Shown here: in pieces, positions 1 to 5,939 of the stretch
Position numbering within the stretch: the first letter of the stretch is position 1
How the letters are laid out: every line of letters starts with the position of its first letter
Source of the DNA: an uncultured Chthoniobacterales bacterium
GTDB taxonomy: Bacteria; Verrucomicrobiota; Verrucomicrobiia; Chthoniobacterales; UBA10450
NCBI GenBank assembly: GCA_955652255.1
Contig: CATPAW010000062.1
Span: 1-7,530, forward strand
Reading direction: 5' to 3'
DNA: 7,530 nucleotides
Notes under the pieces: model-generated
Database searches by the model: none
What the model saw: only the letters and a program-made list of their open reading frames with translations
Told to the model about the DNA's origin: nothing
Made by a program: the position numbers and the translations under genes

Positions 1-97
1 CCCCGGCCAGCCGCGAGGTTTCACAGCTCGTCAAAAGCGCCGCGCATGCCGCCGCCGCAAGGAAAAACGAAAAGGAGCCGAGTCGCATAAGTTCCAT
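1..97 (-). CDS. Start of a lipoprotein (partial, runs off left edge)
   Basis: Only the first 32 codons are inside the window. Read on the minus strand from the ATG at 97-95, the frame stays open to base 1. It gives a short N-region with Arg, a hydrophobic Phe/Leu/Ala-rich core and the lipobox LLTSC (Cys at residue 25), followed by ETSRLAG. This is a classic signal peptidase II signal, so the product should be a diacylglyceryl-modified lipoprotein in the outer or inner membrane. A second in-frame ATG at 88-86 (MRLGSFSFF) gives a more usual signal length of 21 residues before the Cys. Neither ATG has a strong Shine-Dalgarno. The gene lies 25 bp downstream of the acyltransferase stop on the same strand, so the two are probably co-transcribed. 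The mature domain is outside the window, so no function can be assigned. Confidence 0.7.
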   Translation of the reverse strand, partial: MELMRLGSFSFFLAAAACAALLTSCETSRLAG

Positions 98-122
98 ACT
101 GGAAGAGCTAGGCGGCACTTTG

Positions 123-1139
123 TCAACCATCGCAGACCTCTGGCGGCCCAGCTGTCGATGTAACGGCCGACGGCGCATCGTCCGGTTGAAGAAGTGCGTC
201 GAATCGCACCCATGTGTGCGCGTAAAACGGATATTTACGCTGGGTGTGGAGCGGCCGGTAGCGCCAGTGTTTGTACATCCAGAGCCAGGGCGCAGGATTT
301 TTGCGCACATAAGGCTCGAACGAATTCCAACACGCTTGCGCTATCTGCTGGTGCGTCTTGTCCTGCGTCTTGTCGATCTTGCGATGAAAAATGAGGCGAT
401 AGCGGCCATCAGCGAGCGGCTCGCAATGGGCCGGAACAATCGGCACTCCGCTCCGTTCATGCAGCCAGGCGTGCGCGGACGTGACGCTGGTTTTCAAACC
501 GAAACAATCGATCACCACCGCGCCCTGAGTCGGCGGAACGGTAAGATCGACAAGCAGCGCAGTGCGCCCTTTTCGCCGCAGCACTTTGTAAAGCCTGACG
601 ATTCCTCGCTCGCGCGGAACTAACTCATGCCCGGATCGTTCGCGAATATTTTTGAAAATCGGATCGAGCAGCGAATTCTTGAATTCCTGCGCGATGATTG
701 TGCCGGTCAGACCGAGAAATCCGCAGGCCAGGCTGAGCCATTCGAAATTGCTGTAGTGATAGCACGCGATCATCACGCTGCGCTCCGGCCCGGTGCCGCC
801 CGCGATCTCCTCGAAGTTTTGCAACTCGATGTAACGCGAGAGATTTTGGCGCGTCAGGCGCGGACTCCATAAAAGGTCAAGCGATGTCCGGGCGAAATGC
901 TGAAACGATTGGCGAACGATTTTGCGCCGCGCCGCGATCGGCAATTCATCGCCAAAGGCAACGTCCAGATTGCTGAGTGCGACTTTGCGGCCATGTCGAT
1001 CAAAGATCGACATGATAAATCCGAGAGCATGCGCGAGGCGGAAGCAGGCTTTGCGGGAGAGTAATGGGACCAGTTTTGCCGCGGTGTGAAGACCGGCCCA
1101 TTCCAATCGATAACGAAATTTTTTCCATCGCCGGCGCAT
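123..1139 (-). CDS. LpxL/HtrB-family lipid A (lysophospholipid) acyltransferase
   Basis: This is a membrane-associated acyltransferase of the Lip_A_acyltrans family, which in characterised members adds a secondary acyl chain to lipid A or another envelope lipid at the inner membrane. Numbered from the ATG at 1139 (338 aa), the N-terminus is basic (MRRRWKKFRYRLEW) followed by a hydrophobic stretch. The catalytic HX4E motif is HYSNFE at about 128-133. A region like the family's second block follows (LLVDLTVPP, then CFG and GVPIVPAHCE, about 195-240), and the C-terminal PAPWLWMYKHWRYRP near 282-296 matches the family's W-rich end. The tail after about residue 300 is longer than usual and unremarkable. 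A GTG at 1175 would add 12 residues but sits directly after an in-frame TAA; I prefer 1139 because related proteins begin close to the RYRLEW segment. It is divergent from the phosphatase-glyA gene and precedes the lipoprotein at 97. Exact substrate and acyl position cannot be told. Confidence 0.88.
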   Translation of the reverse strand: MRRRWKKFRYRLEWAGLHTAAKLVPLLSRKACFRLAHALGFIMSIFDRHGRKVALSNLDVAFGDELPIAARRKIVRQSFQHFARTSLDLLWSPRLTRQNLSRYIELQNFEEIAGGTGPERSVMIACYHYSNFEWLSLACGFLGLTGTIIAQEFKNSLLDPIFKNIRERSGHELVPRERGIVRLYKVLRRKGRTALLVDLTVPPTQGAVVIDCFGLKTSVTSAHAWLHERSGVPIVPAHCEPLADGRYRLIFHRKIDKTQDKTHQQIAQACWNSFEPYVRKNPAPWLWMYKHWRYRPLHTQRKYPFYAHTWVRFDALLQPDDAPSAVTSTAGPPEVCDG

Positions 1140-1273
1140 CGCGATTCTATACACGCGTCTGACAGGCCTCGCCACTTAGCCACACGGCGAAGCCGGTGTT
1201 TCACCAGCTCCGATTGACTTGACTCTGTTCGATCCTAGGTTGCAAACGCGCGCGCTCGCGCGCCGCGCGAATC
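1140..1273. promoter_or_regulatory. Divergent intergenic region between acyltransferase and phosphatase-glyA
   Basis: Both flanking genes read outward from this 134-bp gap (98 bp if the GTG at 1175 is used), so it should hold promoters for both directions. On the plus strand there is a TTGACT at 1214-1219, repeated with overlap at 1219-1224, and a poor -10 (TAGGTT, 1236-1241) 16 bp after the first copy. On the minus strand TAGAAT (1149-1144) resembles a -10 but lies so close to the ATG at 1139 that the transcript would be nearly leaderless, and no matching -35 is visible. The promoter assignments are inference; no operator is recognised. Confidence 0.3.
1247..1269. repeat. Alternating CG tract with self-complementary arms before the phosphatase start
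   Basis: The tract is almost pure C and G, mostly strictly alternating, with self-complementary CGCGCG arms around CGCT. It ends 4 bp before the GTG at 1274 and occupies the place where a ribosome binding site would be expected; no Shine-Dalgarno is visible. In mRNA it could fold and limit initiation. Chance in GC-rich DNA is also possible. Confidence 0.35.
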
Positions 1274-3073
1274 GTGAAAAGCGTCCTTTTTGTCTGTACG
1301 GGAAACATTTGCCGCAGTCCCATCGCGGAAGGGCTGTTTCGCCGTTTGCTCGGAAATCGTAAAGACATCGAGGTCGCCTCGGCCGGCGTGCATGCAGTCC
1401 GTGGCCAACCGCCGAGTCTGTATGCGGTGCAAGTTTGCGAAGACGAAGGCGTGGACATCAGCCATCTTCGCAGCCAGCCGTTGACGGCCACGCTGATCGA
1501 TCGTGCCACGCACATTTTTGCCATGACCGGGGCGCATCTGGAAACAATCCACATGCTCTTCCCGCAGGGCGCTGAAAGATCCTTCCTGCTCCGCGAATTT
1601 GAAGAGCCGGACACGACAGTGTGGCGCGATGTGCCGGACCCGATCGGTCTTGGCCGCCAGGTTTACGAAGTCTGTGCACAAACCATCAAAAACGCTTTAC
1701 CCAGCGTCCTTGCCTTCGTAGAACAAAGCGAGCTTGCGCCAACTTCGCGCGGCACTGGGGCCTCTTCTTATCTCATGAGCGATCTACCGCGTCAGATTCA
1801 AACCGAATCCGGTGGATCGACATCATCGGCCAGCTCGAGTGGTGGTCTGCGCCGGGTTGATCCCGAAATTTTCGACGCGATCAGCGCCGAAGAAAAGCGG
1901 CAACGCGAAAATATCGAACTGATTGCGTCGGAAAATTTCACGAGCCGCGCTGTGATGGAAGCGCAAGGCAGCGTCCTGACAAACAAATACGCGGAAGGTT
2001 ATCCGGGCAAACGCTGGTATGGCGGCTGTGAGAATGTCGATGTTGCGGAGCAACTCGCGATCGATCGGGCCAAGCGATTGTTCGGAGCCGAACACGTGAA
2101 CGTGCAGCCGCACAGCGGCGCGCAGGCCAACATGGCGGTTTATTTCGCCGCCATTAAACCGGGCGACAAAATCCTGACGATGAATCTTGCGCACGGCGGG
2201 CATCTCACCCATGGGCATCCGGCAAATTTTTCCGGCAAATTTTATCAAGTTACGCATTACGGCGTGGACGAAAAAAACGAACAGATCGATTACGATGCGC
2301 TGCAAAAGCAAGCCGAGGAAGTGCGTCCAGTCATGATCACCGCGGGAGCGTCAGCGTATCCGCGCACGCTCGATTTTCCGCGGCTGCGCCGAATCGCAGA
2401 TTTAGTCGGCGCGATTCTTTTCATCGACATGGCGCACATTGCTGGGCTGGTGGCCGGCGGCCAGCACCCGAGCCCCATTCCGCATGCCCAATTTGTCACG
2501 ACCACGACGCACAAGAGCTTGCGCGGACCGCGCGGCGGCATTGTTCTGTGCGAGGAAAAATTCGCCAAGCAAATCGATTCGACGCTTTTTCCCGGAGTAC
2601 AGGGCGGCCCGCTCATGCACGTGATCGCAGCGAAAGCGGTTTGTTTTCACGAAGCGCTCCAGCCGCAATTCCGCGAATATCAGCGTCAGGTAGTTGTGAA
2701 TGCGAAAGCGCTCGCCGCCGGAATTGCCAAGCACGGTTATCGCATCGTTTCCGGCGGCACCGACAATCACCTCATGCTCGTCGATCTTCGCCCGAAGGAA
2801 ATTAACGGCAAGGAGGCGCAGGAAGTTCTCGATTGCGCTGGCATCACCGTGAACAAGAACGCGATCCCCTTCGACACCTATCCAATTTTCAAGCCGGGCG
2901 GCATCCGCATCGGCACGCCAGCTGTGACCACGCGCGGAATGAAAGAAGAAGATATGCTCGAGATTGCGGACTTGATCGCAGAGGCACTGGAGAAGCGAGC
3001 GGGTGCAGACGCACTGGAGCGCGTGCGCGCGAAAGTGCGCGAGTTCACGCGAAGATTTCCTTTGCCCTCCTAG
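1274..3073 (+). CDS. glyA: Low-molecular-weight protein tyrosine phosphatase fused in frame to serine hydroxymethyltransferase
   Basis: One open frame of 599 codons, GTG start. Residues 1-150 form a complete LMW-PTP: P-loop C8-TGNIC-R14-S near the N-terminus and the acid loop DVPDP with D122 as likely general acid. Such enzymes dephosphorylate tyrosine or arginine phosphate and often regulate exopolysaccharide kinases. Residues 195-599 form a full-length SHMT, the PLP enzyme interconverting serine and glycine with tetrahydrofolate in the cytosol. It shows ELIASENFTS, YAEGYPGKRWYGGCE, NLAHGGHLTHG and TTTTHKSLRGPRGG, with K414 the PLP Schiff-base lysine. The linker (about 151-194) is Ser/Gly-rich. 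Met168 (ATG at 1775) is a plausible separate glyA start, and the two domains may be independent genes joined by a lost stop or a frameshift. Both catalytic sets look intact. Codon pattern does not change obviously across the junction. Confidence 0.93.
   Translation: MKSVLFVCTGNICRSPIAEGLFRRLLGNRKDIEVASAGVHAVRGQPPSLYAVQVCEDEGVDISHLRSQPLTATLIDRATHIFAMTGAHLETIHMLFPQGAERSFLLREFEEPDTTVWRDVPDPIGLGRQVYEVCAQTIKNALPSVLAFVEQSELAPTSRGTGASSYLMSDLPRQIQTESGGSTSSASSSGGLRRVDPEIFDAISAEEKRQRENIELIASENFTSRAVMEAQGSVLTNKYAEGYPGKRWYGGCENVDVAEQLAIDRAKRLFGAEHVNVQPHSGAQANMAVYFAAIKPGDKILTMNLAHGGHLTHGHPANFSGKFYQVTHYGVDEKNEQIDYDALQKQAEEVRPVMITAGASAYPRTLDFPRLRRIADLVGAILFIDMAHIAGLVAGGQHPSPIPHAQFVTTTTHKSLRGPRGGIVLCEEKFAKQIDSTLFPGVQGGPLMHVIAAKAVCFHEALQPQFREYQRQVVVNAKALAAGIAKHGYRIVSGGTDNHLMLVDLRPKEINGKEAQEVLDCAGITVNKNAIPFDTYPIFKPGGIRIGTPAVTTRGMKEEDMLEIADLIAEALEKRAGADALERVRAKVREFTRRFPLPS
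1775..1778 (+). other. Candidate internal glyA start within a hidden ATGA overlap
   Basis: The ATG at 1775 begins MSDLPRQIQ and would give a 432-residue SHMT with a short N-terminal extension. The same bases contain TGA (1776-1778) in the frame one base ahead of the phosphatase frame. That neighbouring frame is open from at least 1728 up to this TGA, so a one-base indel between the phosphatase core and here would recreate an ordinary stop-start ATGA overlap. No strong Shine-Dalgarno precedes the ATG; CTGGGG ends about 13 bp upstream. Confidence 0.4.
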
Positions 3074-3136
3074 CTGTAGGGGCGGTCTATGACCGCCGCA
3101 TCAACTAAGTGCGACGCCCACAGAGCGCCGCTACAG
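3074..3136. repeat. 63-bp MITE/REP-like palindromic element after glyA
   Basis: The element starts at the base after the glyA TAG. Its ends are inverted repeats of 14 bp with 12 matches (3074-3087 against 3123-3136, beginning CTGTAG and ending CTACAG). Inside the left half is a perfect hairpin GGCGGTC-TAT-GACCGCC (3081-3097), and a smaller CGCA/TGCG pair flanks the centre. It has no coding capacity and no T-tract, so it is not a standard terminator, although the hairpin could act as a 3' mRNA stabiliser. From memory, elements of this look are scattered through some soil Verrucomicrobiota; copy number cannot be checked here. Confidence 0.6.
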
Positions 3137-3152
3137 AAGATTCGCGTTACAC

Positions 3153-3178
3153 AATCTGCAAAAATCTGCGTAATCTGC
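3153..3178. repeat. Three direct copies of AATCTGC upstream of zwf
   Basis: AATCTGC occurs at 3153-3159, 3163-3169 and 3172-3178, with start-to-start spacing of 10 and 9 bp, close to one DNA helix turn. The last copy ends 13 bp before the zwf ATG, in the only non-coding space available for a zwf promoter or leader. It could be a binding-site array or simply part of a dispersed repeat. No regulator is identifiable, and no clear -35/-10 pair is seen in 3137-3191. Confidence 0.45.
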
Positions 3179-3191
3179 GGACACTCCAACG

Positions 3192-4739
3192 ATGAACCGG
3201 GCTAGCGAACCACAGCAAACAAATCCGCTGCGCGAAGGTTTGTCCGCCCGCGCCGTGTCACAGCCGTGCAGCATCGTGATTTTCGGCGCGACCGGCGACC
3301 TCACTCATCGCAAGCTCATCCCCGCTCTCTACAATCTCGCGGCTGACGGTGAGCTGCCGCCCGCGGTCGCGGTCGTTGGCTTTGCGCGTCGCAAAAAAAG
3401 CGATGACGAATTTCGACGCGAGCTCGAGGAAGCAACACGAAAATTCTCCCGGCAAACGGTGCGCGACGAAATCTGGAAAACTTTCGCACAATCCATTTTT
3501 TATCACCAGAGCGAATTTGAAGACGAGAGCGGGTACAAAAGTTTGGCGCAACGTCTGGACAAGATCGACAAGGAGCGGGGCACACGCGGCAATCGTCTTT
3601 TTTATTTCGCGGCCGCGCCCGACCAGTTCGAACCGATTCTGAAAAACTTGAAGACGGCAGGTTTGAACGAAACGTGCAAAGGGAGTTGGGCGCGCGTCAT
3701 CGTCGAAAAACCGTTCGGAACCGATCTTGCGTCCGCGCGCGAGCTCAATCGCATCGTCCGCAATTCTTTCGCGGAAGAACAAACCTATCGGATCGATCAT
3801 TTTCTTGGGAAAGAAACAGCCCAGAACATTCTGGTGCTGCGCTTTGCGAATGCGATCTTCGCGCCGCTTTGGAACAGGCACTATGTCGATCATGTCCAGA
3901 TTACCGCCGCGGAAACGCTCGGAGTCGAAGGTCGCGCCGGTTACTACGAAGGCGCGGGCGCGTTGCGCGACATGGTGCAGAATCATTTGCTCCAACTGCT
4001 CTGTCTCGTGGCGATGGAACCGCCCACCGATCTCGGCGCCGATAGCATCCGCGATGAAAAAGTGAAGGTCGTTCGTTCGCTTCGCCGTTTTTCTCAGGGT
4101 GAAATCGCCTCGGCCGTCGTGCGCGGCCAGTACGCGCAGGGCGCGATCAATGGCAAATCGGTCGCCGGTTATCGCGAGGAAGAAAAGGTAAAAGCAGATT
4201 CAAAAACGGAAACGTTTGTGGCCTTGCGCTTGTACATCGACAACTGGCGCTGGTCGGATGTTCCGGTTTACATGCGCGTTGGGAAACGGCTTCCCAAATC
4301 GGGAACGGAGATTTCCGTGCACTTCAAACACGCGCCCGCCGTTTTGTTTAACAAGGAGGCCGTGACGCTCGACCAAAACGTGCTCGTCATTCGGATTCAG
4401 CCGGATGAAGGAATTTCATTGCGCATGCAGGCGAAAATGCCAGGCACGAGTTTCCGTATCCAGCCGGTTAAAATGGATTTTCATTATGGAACGTCGTTCG
4501 GCAAAGCCAGCCCGGAGGCATACGAACGTTTGCTGCTCGATGCTATGAGTGGCGATGCCACTCTCTTTGCCCGGCGCGATGAAGTCGAGGAAGCATGGGC
4601 TTTCGTCGACATCATCGAAAACGCGTGGGCCGCGAAAAAGGACGCGCCCGATTTGTTTTTTTATCCCGCCGGCTCGTGGGGCCCGGAAGAAGCCGACGAT
4701 CTTCTCGCGCGCGACGAGCGTACCTGGAGGAGATTATGA
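3192..4739 (+). CDS. zwf: Glucose-6-phosphate 1-dehydrogenase
   Basis: This enzyme oxidises glucose 6-phosphate to 6-phosphogluconolactone and reduces NADP+ (or NAD+), as the first step of the oxidative pentose phosphate pathway in the cytosol. At 515 aa it has the usual length. The N-terminal Rossmann fingerprint is FGATGDLTHRK (31-41), the EKPFG loop lies at 172-176, the substrate-binding signature RIDHFLGKE at 200-208, and the catalytic-base His is probably H265 in MVQNH by analogy with the Leuconostoc enzyme. YYEGAGALRD (251-260) and the C-terminal YPAGSWGPEEAD are also typical. The start fits: the signature begins about 30 residues in and no better in-frame ATG is near, although the Shine-Dalgarno is weak. 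opcA follows on the same strand and probably shares its transcript; the zwf stop overlaps an ATG at 4736. Nothing looks damaged. Confidence 0.97.
   Translation: MNRASEPQQTNPLREGLSARAVSQPCSIVIFGATGDLTHRKLIPALYNLAADGELPPAVAVVGFARRKKSDDEFRRELEEATRKFSRQTVRDEIWKTFAQSIFYHQSEFEDESGYKSLAQRLDKIDKERGTRGNRLFYFAAAPDQFEPILKNLKTAGLNETCKGSWARVIVEKPFGTDLASARELNRIVRNSFAEEQTYRIDHFLGKETAQNILVLRFANAIFAPLWNRHYVDHVQITAAETLGVEGRAGYYEGAGALRDMVQNHLLQLLCLVAMEPPTDLGADSIRDEKVKVVRSLRRFSQGEIASAVVRGQYAQGAINGKSVAGYREEEKVKADSKTETFVALRLYIDNWRWSDVPVYMRVGKRLPKSGTEISVHFKHAPAVLFNKEAVTLDQNVLVIRIQPDEGISLRMQAKMPGTSFRIQPVKMDFHYGTSFGKASPEAYERLLLDAMSGDATLFARRDEVEEAWAFVDIIENAWAAKKDAPDLFFYPAGSWGPEEADDLLARDERTWRRL
4726..4739 (+). promoter_or_regulatory. 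Strong Shine-Dalgarno and ATGA overlap at the zwf 3' end
   Basis: GGAGGA lies at 4726-4731, five bases before an ATG at 4736-4738 that overlaps the zwf TGA (4737-4739). This is the standard layout for a translationally coupled next gene, and it is the best ribosome binding site in the window. The frame it opens now ends at a TGA at 4895-4897 after passing through the 85-bp palindrome, so it appears to be an orphaned start that once belonged to opcA. Confidence 0.6.
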
Positions 4740-4785
4740 ACTCATTTCGTCCTCGATCGCTCGAATCCTTATCCACACCTGCGTT

Positions 4786-4870
4786 GTCATCCCGAGCGAA
4801 GCGAGGGACCTCTCAAAATCCGGACAGGTCACACTTCGATGAGAGATCCTTCGCTTTCGCTCAGGATGAC
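4786..4870. repeat. 85-bp imperfect palindrome (GTCATCC...GGATGAC) between zwf and opcA
   Basis: The left arm (4786-4813) and the reverse complement of the right arm (4842-4870) agree at 25 of 28 aligned bases with one gap, leaving a loop of about 28 bases. The terminal 7 bp, GTCATCC and GGATGAC, are perfect. As RNA it would form a long stem between the two cistrons. Sequences with these ends and the GAGCGAAGCGA core are, from memory, widespread dispersed repeats in Acidobacteria, Verrucomicrobiota and others. No transposase is encoded, and no obvious target-site duplication flanks it. Possible start codons for opcA at 4839 and 4866 lie inside it. Confidence 0.72.
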
Positions 4871-4880
4871 CGCACTGATT

Positions 4881-5939
4881 ATGCCCGCCATCGCTGAAAG
4901 CTACTCGCTCGGGCTCCAGGTCGAGATCGGCAAAATCGACAAGGAGCTGAAAAAGCTTTGGGCAGAGAGCGAAGGCTCGATGACCCGCGCGTCGCTCATT
5001 AATCTTGCCGTTTACAGCGAAGCGCCCGGCTCGCTCGAAAAGAATACGCAGATCATCGCGAAGATCGCGCAGAATCATGCTTGCCGCGCGATTGTCATTG
5101 GGGCCGATTGCAAGGCGGAGGAAAACCGTGTCGAATCGTGGATCAGCGCGCACTGCCACGTCAGCCACACCGGAGGCAAACAGATCTGTTCCGAGCAGCT
5201 TTCATTTCGACTGGAAGGGCCTTGTACGGATCTGATGCCGAGCATCGTTTTCTCCCATCTCGATTCAGACCTGCCTTTTTATCTTTGGTGGCAGGGCGAA
5301 TTTCATGATCCGATGGACCCACAACTTTGGGAATGGGTCGACCGGCTCATTTACGACAGCCAAACGTGGAGCAGTTTCGCAGCGCAAATGGGTCTCGTCG
5401 AGACTGCGCAGCAAGAGGCACGACAGCGCGTCGTGCTTTGCGATTTGAATTGGACGCGCCTGGATAAAGTCCGCTCTGCGATCGCGCAATTTTTTGATCA
5501 TCACGCCTCGCACCATCATTTCGCCGAAATCGAAAGCGCGCGGATTGATTTCGCGCCCGAATTCAGATCGACCGCGGTGCTTTTGACCGGTTGGCTTGCG
5601 GCTCAATTAAACTGGCGGGCCGAGAAAACGAAAGCGCAGAACAGGTTGAAGTTTAGCGACTCGTCCGGACGTAAGATCGACATCGAACTGCGCGAGCACT
5701 CCGGTGAACCGATCGGTCGCATCATTCTGAACTCGCGCGACGTAGAATTTATTGTTGCGCCCGCGAAGTGCGGCGATCTGCTGGAAGTTTCGCGCGGCAA
5801 ACCGGGCGACAAACAAATGTCGCAATTAATGCCGGCGCAAAGTAATGATCCAGTGGAGTTGATGAGCCAGGAGCTGATGCGCGGCGGACCGCACATTATT
5901 TATCTGCGCGCGGTCAACTGCGTTCGCGATCTGCTTTAA
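4881..5939 (+). CDS. opcA: Glucose-6-phosphate dehydrogenase assembly protein OpcA
   Basis: OpcA is a cytosolic partner required for assembly or full activity of Zwf in cyanobacteria and actinobacteria, in the latter with redox-related control. From the ATG at 4881 it is 352 aa, within the family range. Family hallmarks are an N-terminal VEIGKIDKELKKLW, then DLPFYLWWQG (about 130-139), RLIYDSQTW (155-163), DLNWTRL (188-194) and TGWLAAQLNW (236-245). The frame is open back to 4839, but those first 14 residues are read from the palindromic repeat and are unlikely to be native. The AGGA at 4863-4866, also from the repeat, is the nearest Shine-Dalgarno-like stretch. The likely original start is 4736, now out of frame. 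It sits directly after zwf, as expected. Its last 26 bp overlap the convergent glycosyltransferase gene. No pgl or gnd follows. Confidence 0.92.
   Translation: MPAIAESYSLGLQVEIGKIDKELKKLWAESEGSMTRASLINLAVYSEAPGSLEKNTQIIAKIAQNHACRAIVIGADCKAEENRVESWISAHCHVSHTGGKQICSEQLSFRLEGPCTDLMPSIVFSHLDSDLPFYLWWQGEFHDPMDPQLWEWVDRLIYDSQTWSSFAAQMGLVETAQQEARQRVVLCDLNWTRLDKVRSAIAQFFDHHASHHHFAEIESARIDFAPEFRSTAVLLTGWLAAQLNWRAEKTKAQNRLKFSDSSGRKIDIELREHSGEPIGRIILNSRDVEFIVAPAKCGDLLEVSRGKPGDKQMSQLMPAQSNDPVELMSQELMRGGPHIIYLRAVNCVRDLL

Noticed and set aside
120..623. Plus-strand frame of 167 codons antisense to the acyltransferase
   Set aside because: Arg/His-rich composition with no family features, lying wholly opposite a clear LpxL-family gene. 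It is a GC-driven shadow.
3081..3097. Rho-independent terminator after glyA
   Set aside because: The hairpin is perfect but is followed by GCATCAAC rather than a run of T. It is part of a palindromic repeat, so terminator function is not supported.
3258..3995. Long minus-strand frame (245 codons) opposite zwf
   Set aside because: It is antisense to the well-supported zwf gene and shows no recognisable motif. Antisense frames are common in GC-rich genes.
4736..4897. Small standalone gene starting at the strong Shine-Dalgarno after zwf
   Set aside because: The frame runs mostly through the palindromic repeat and ends inside opcA. It is better explained as the orphaned original start of opcA than as a separate 53-residue protein.
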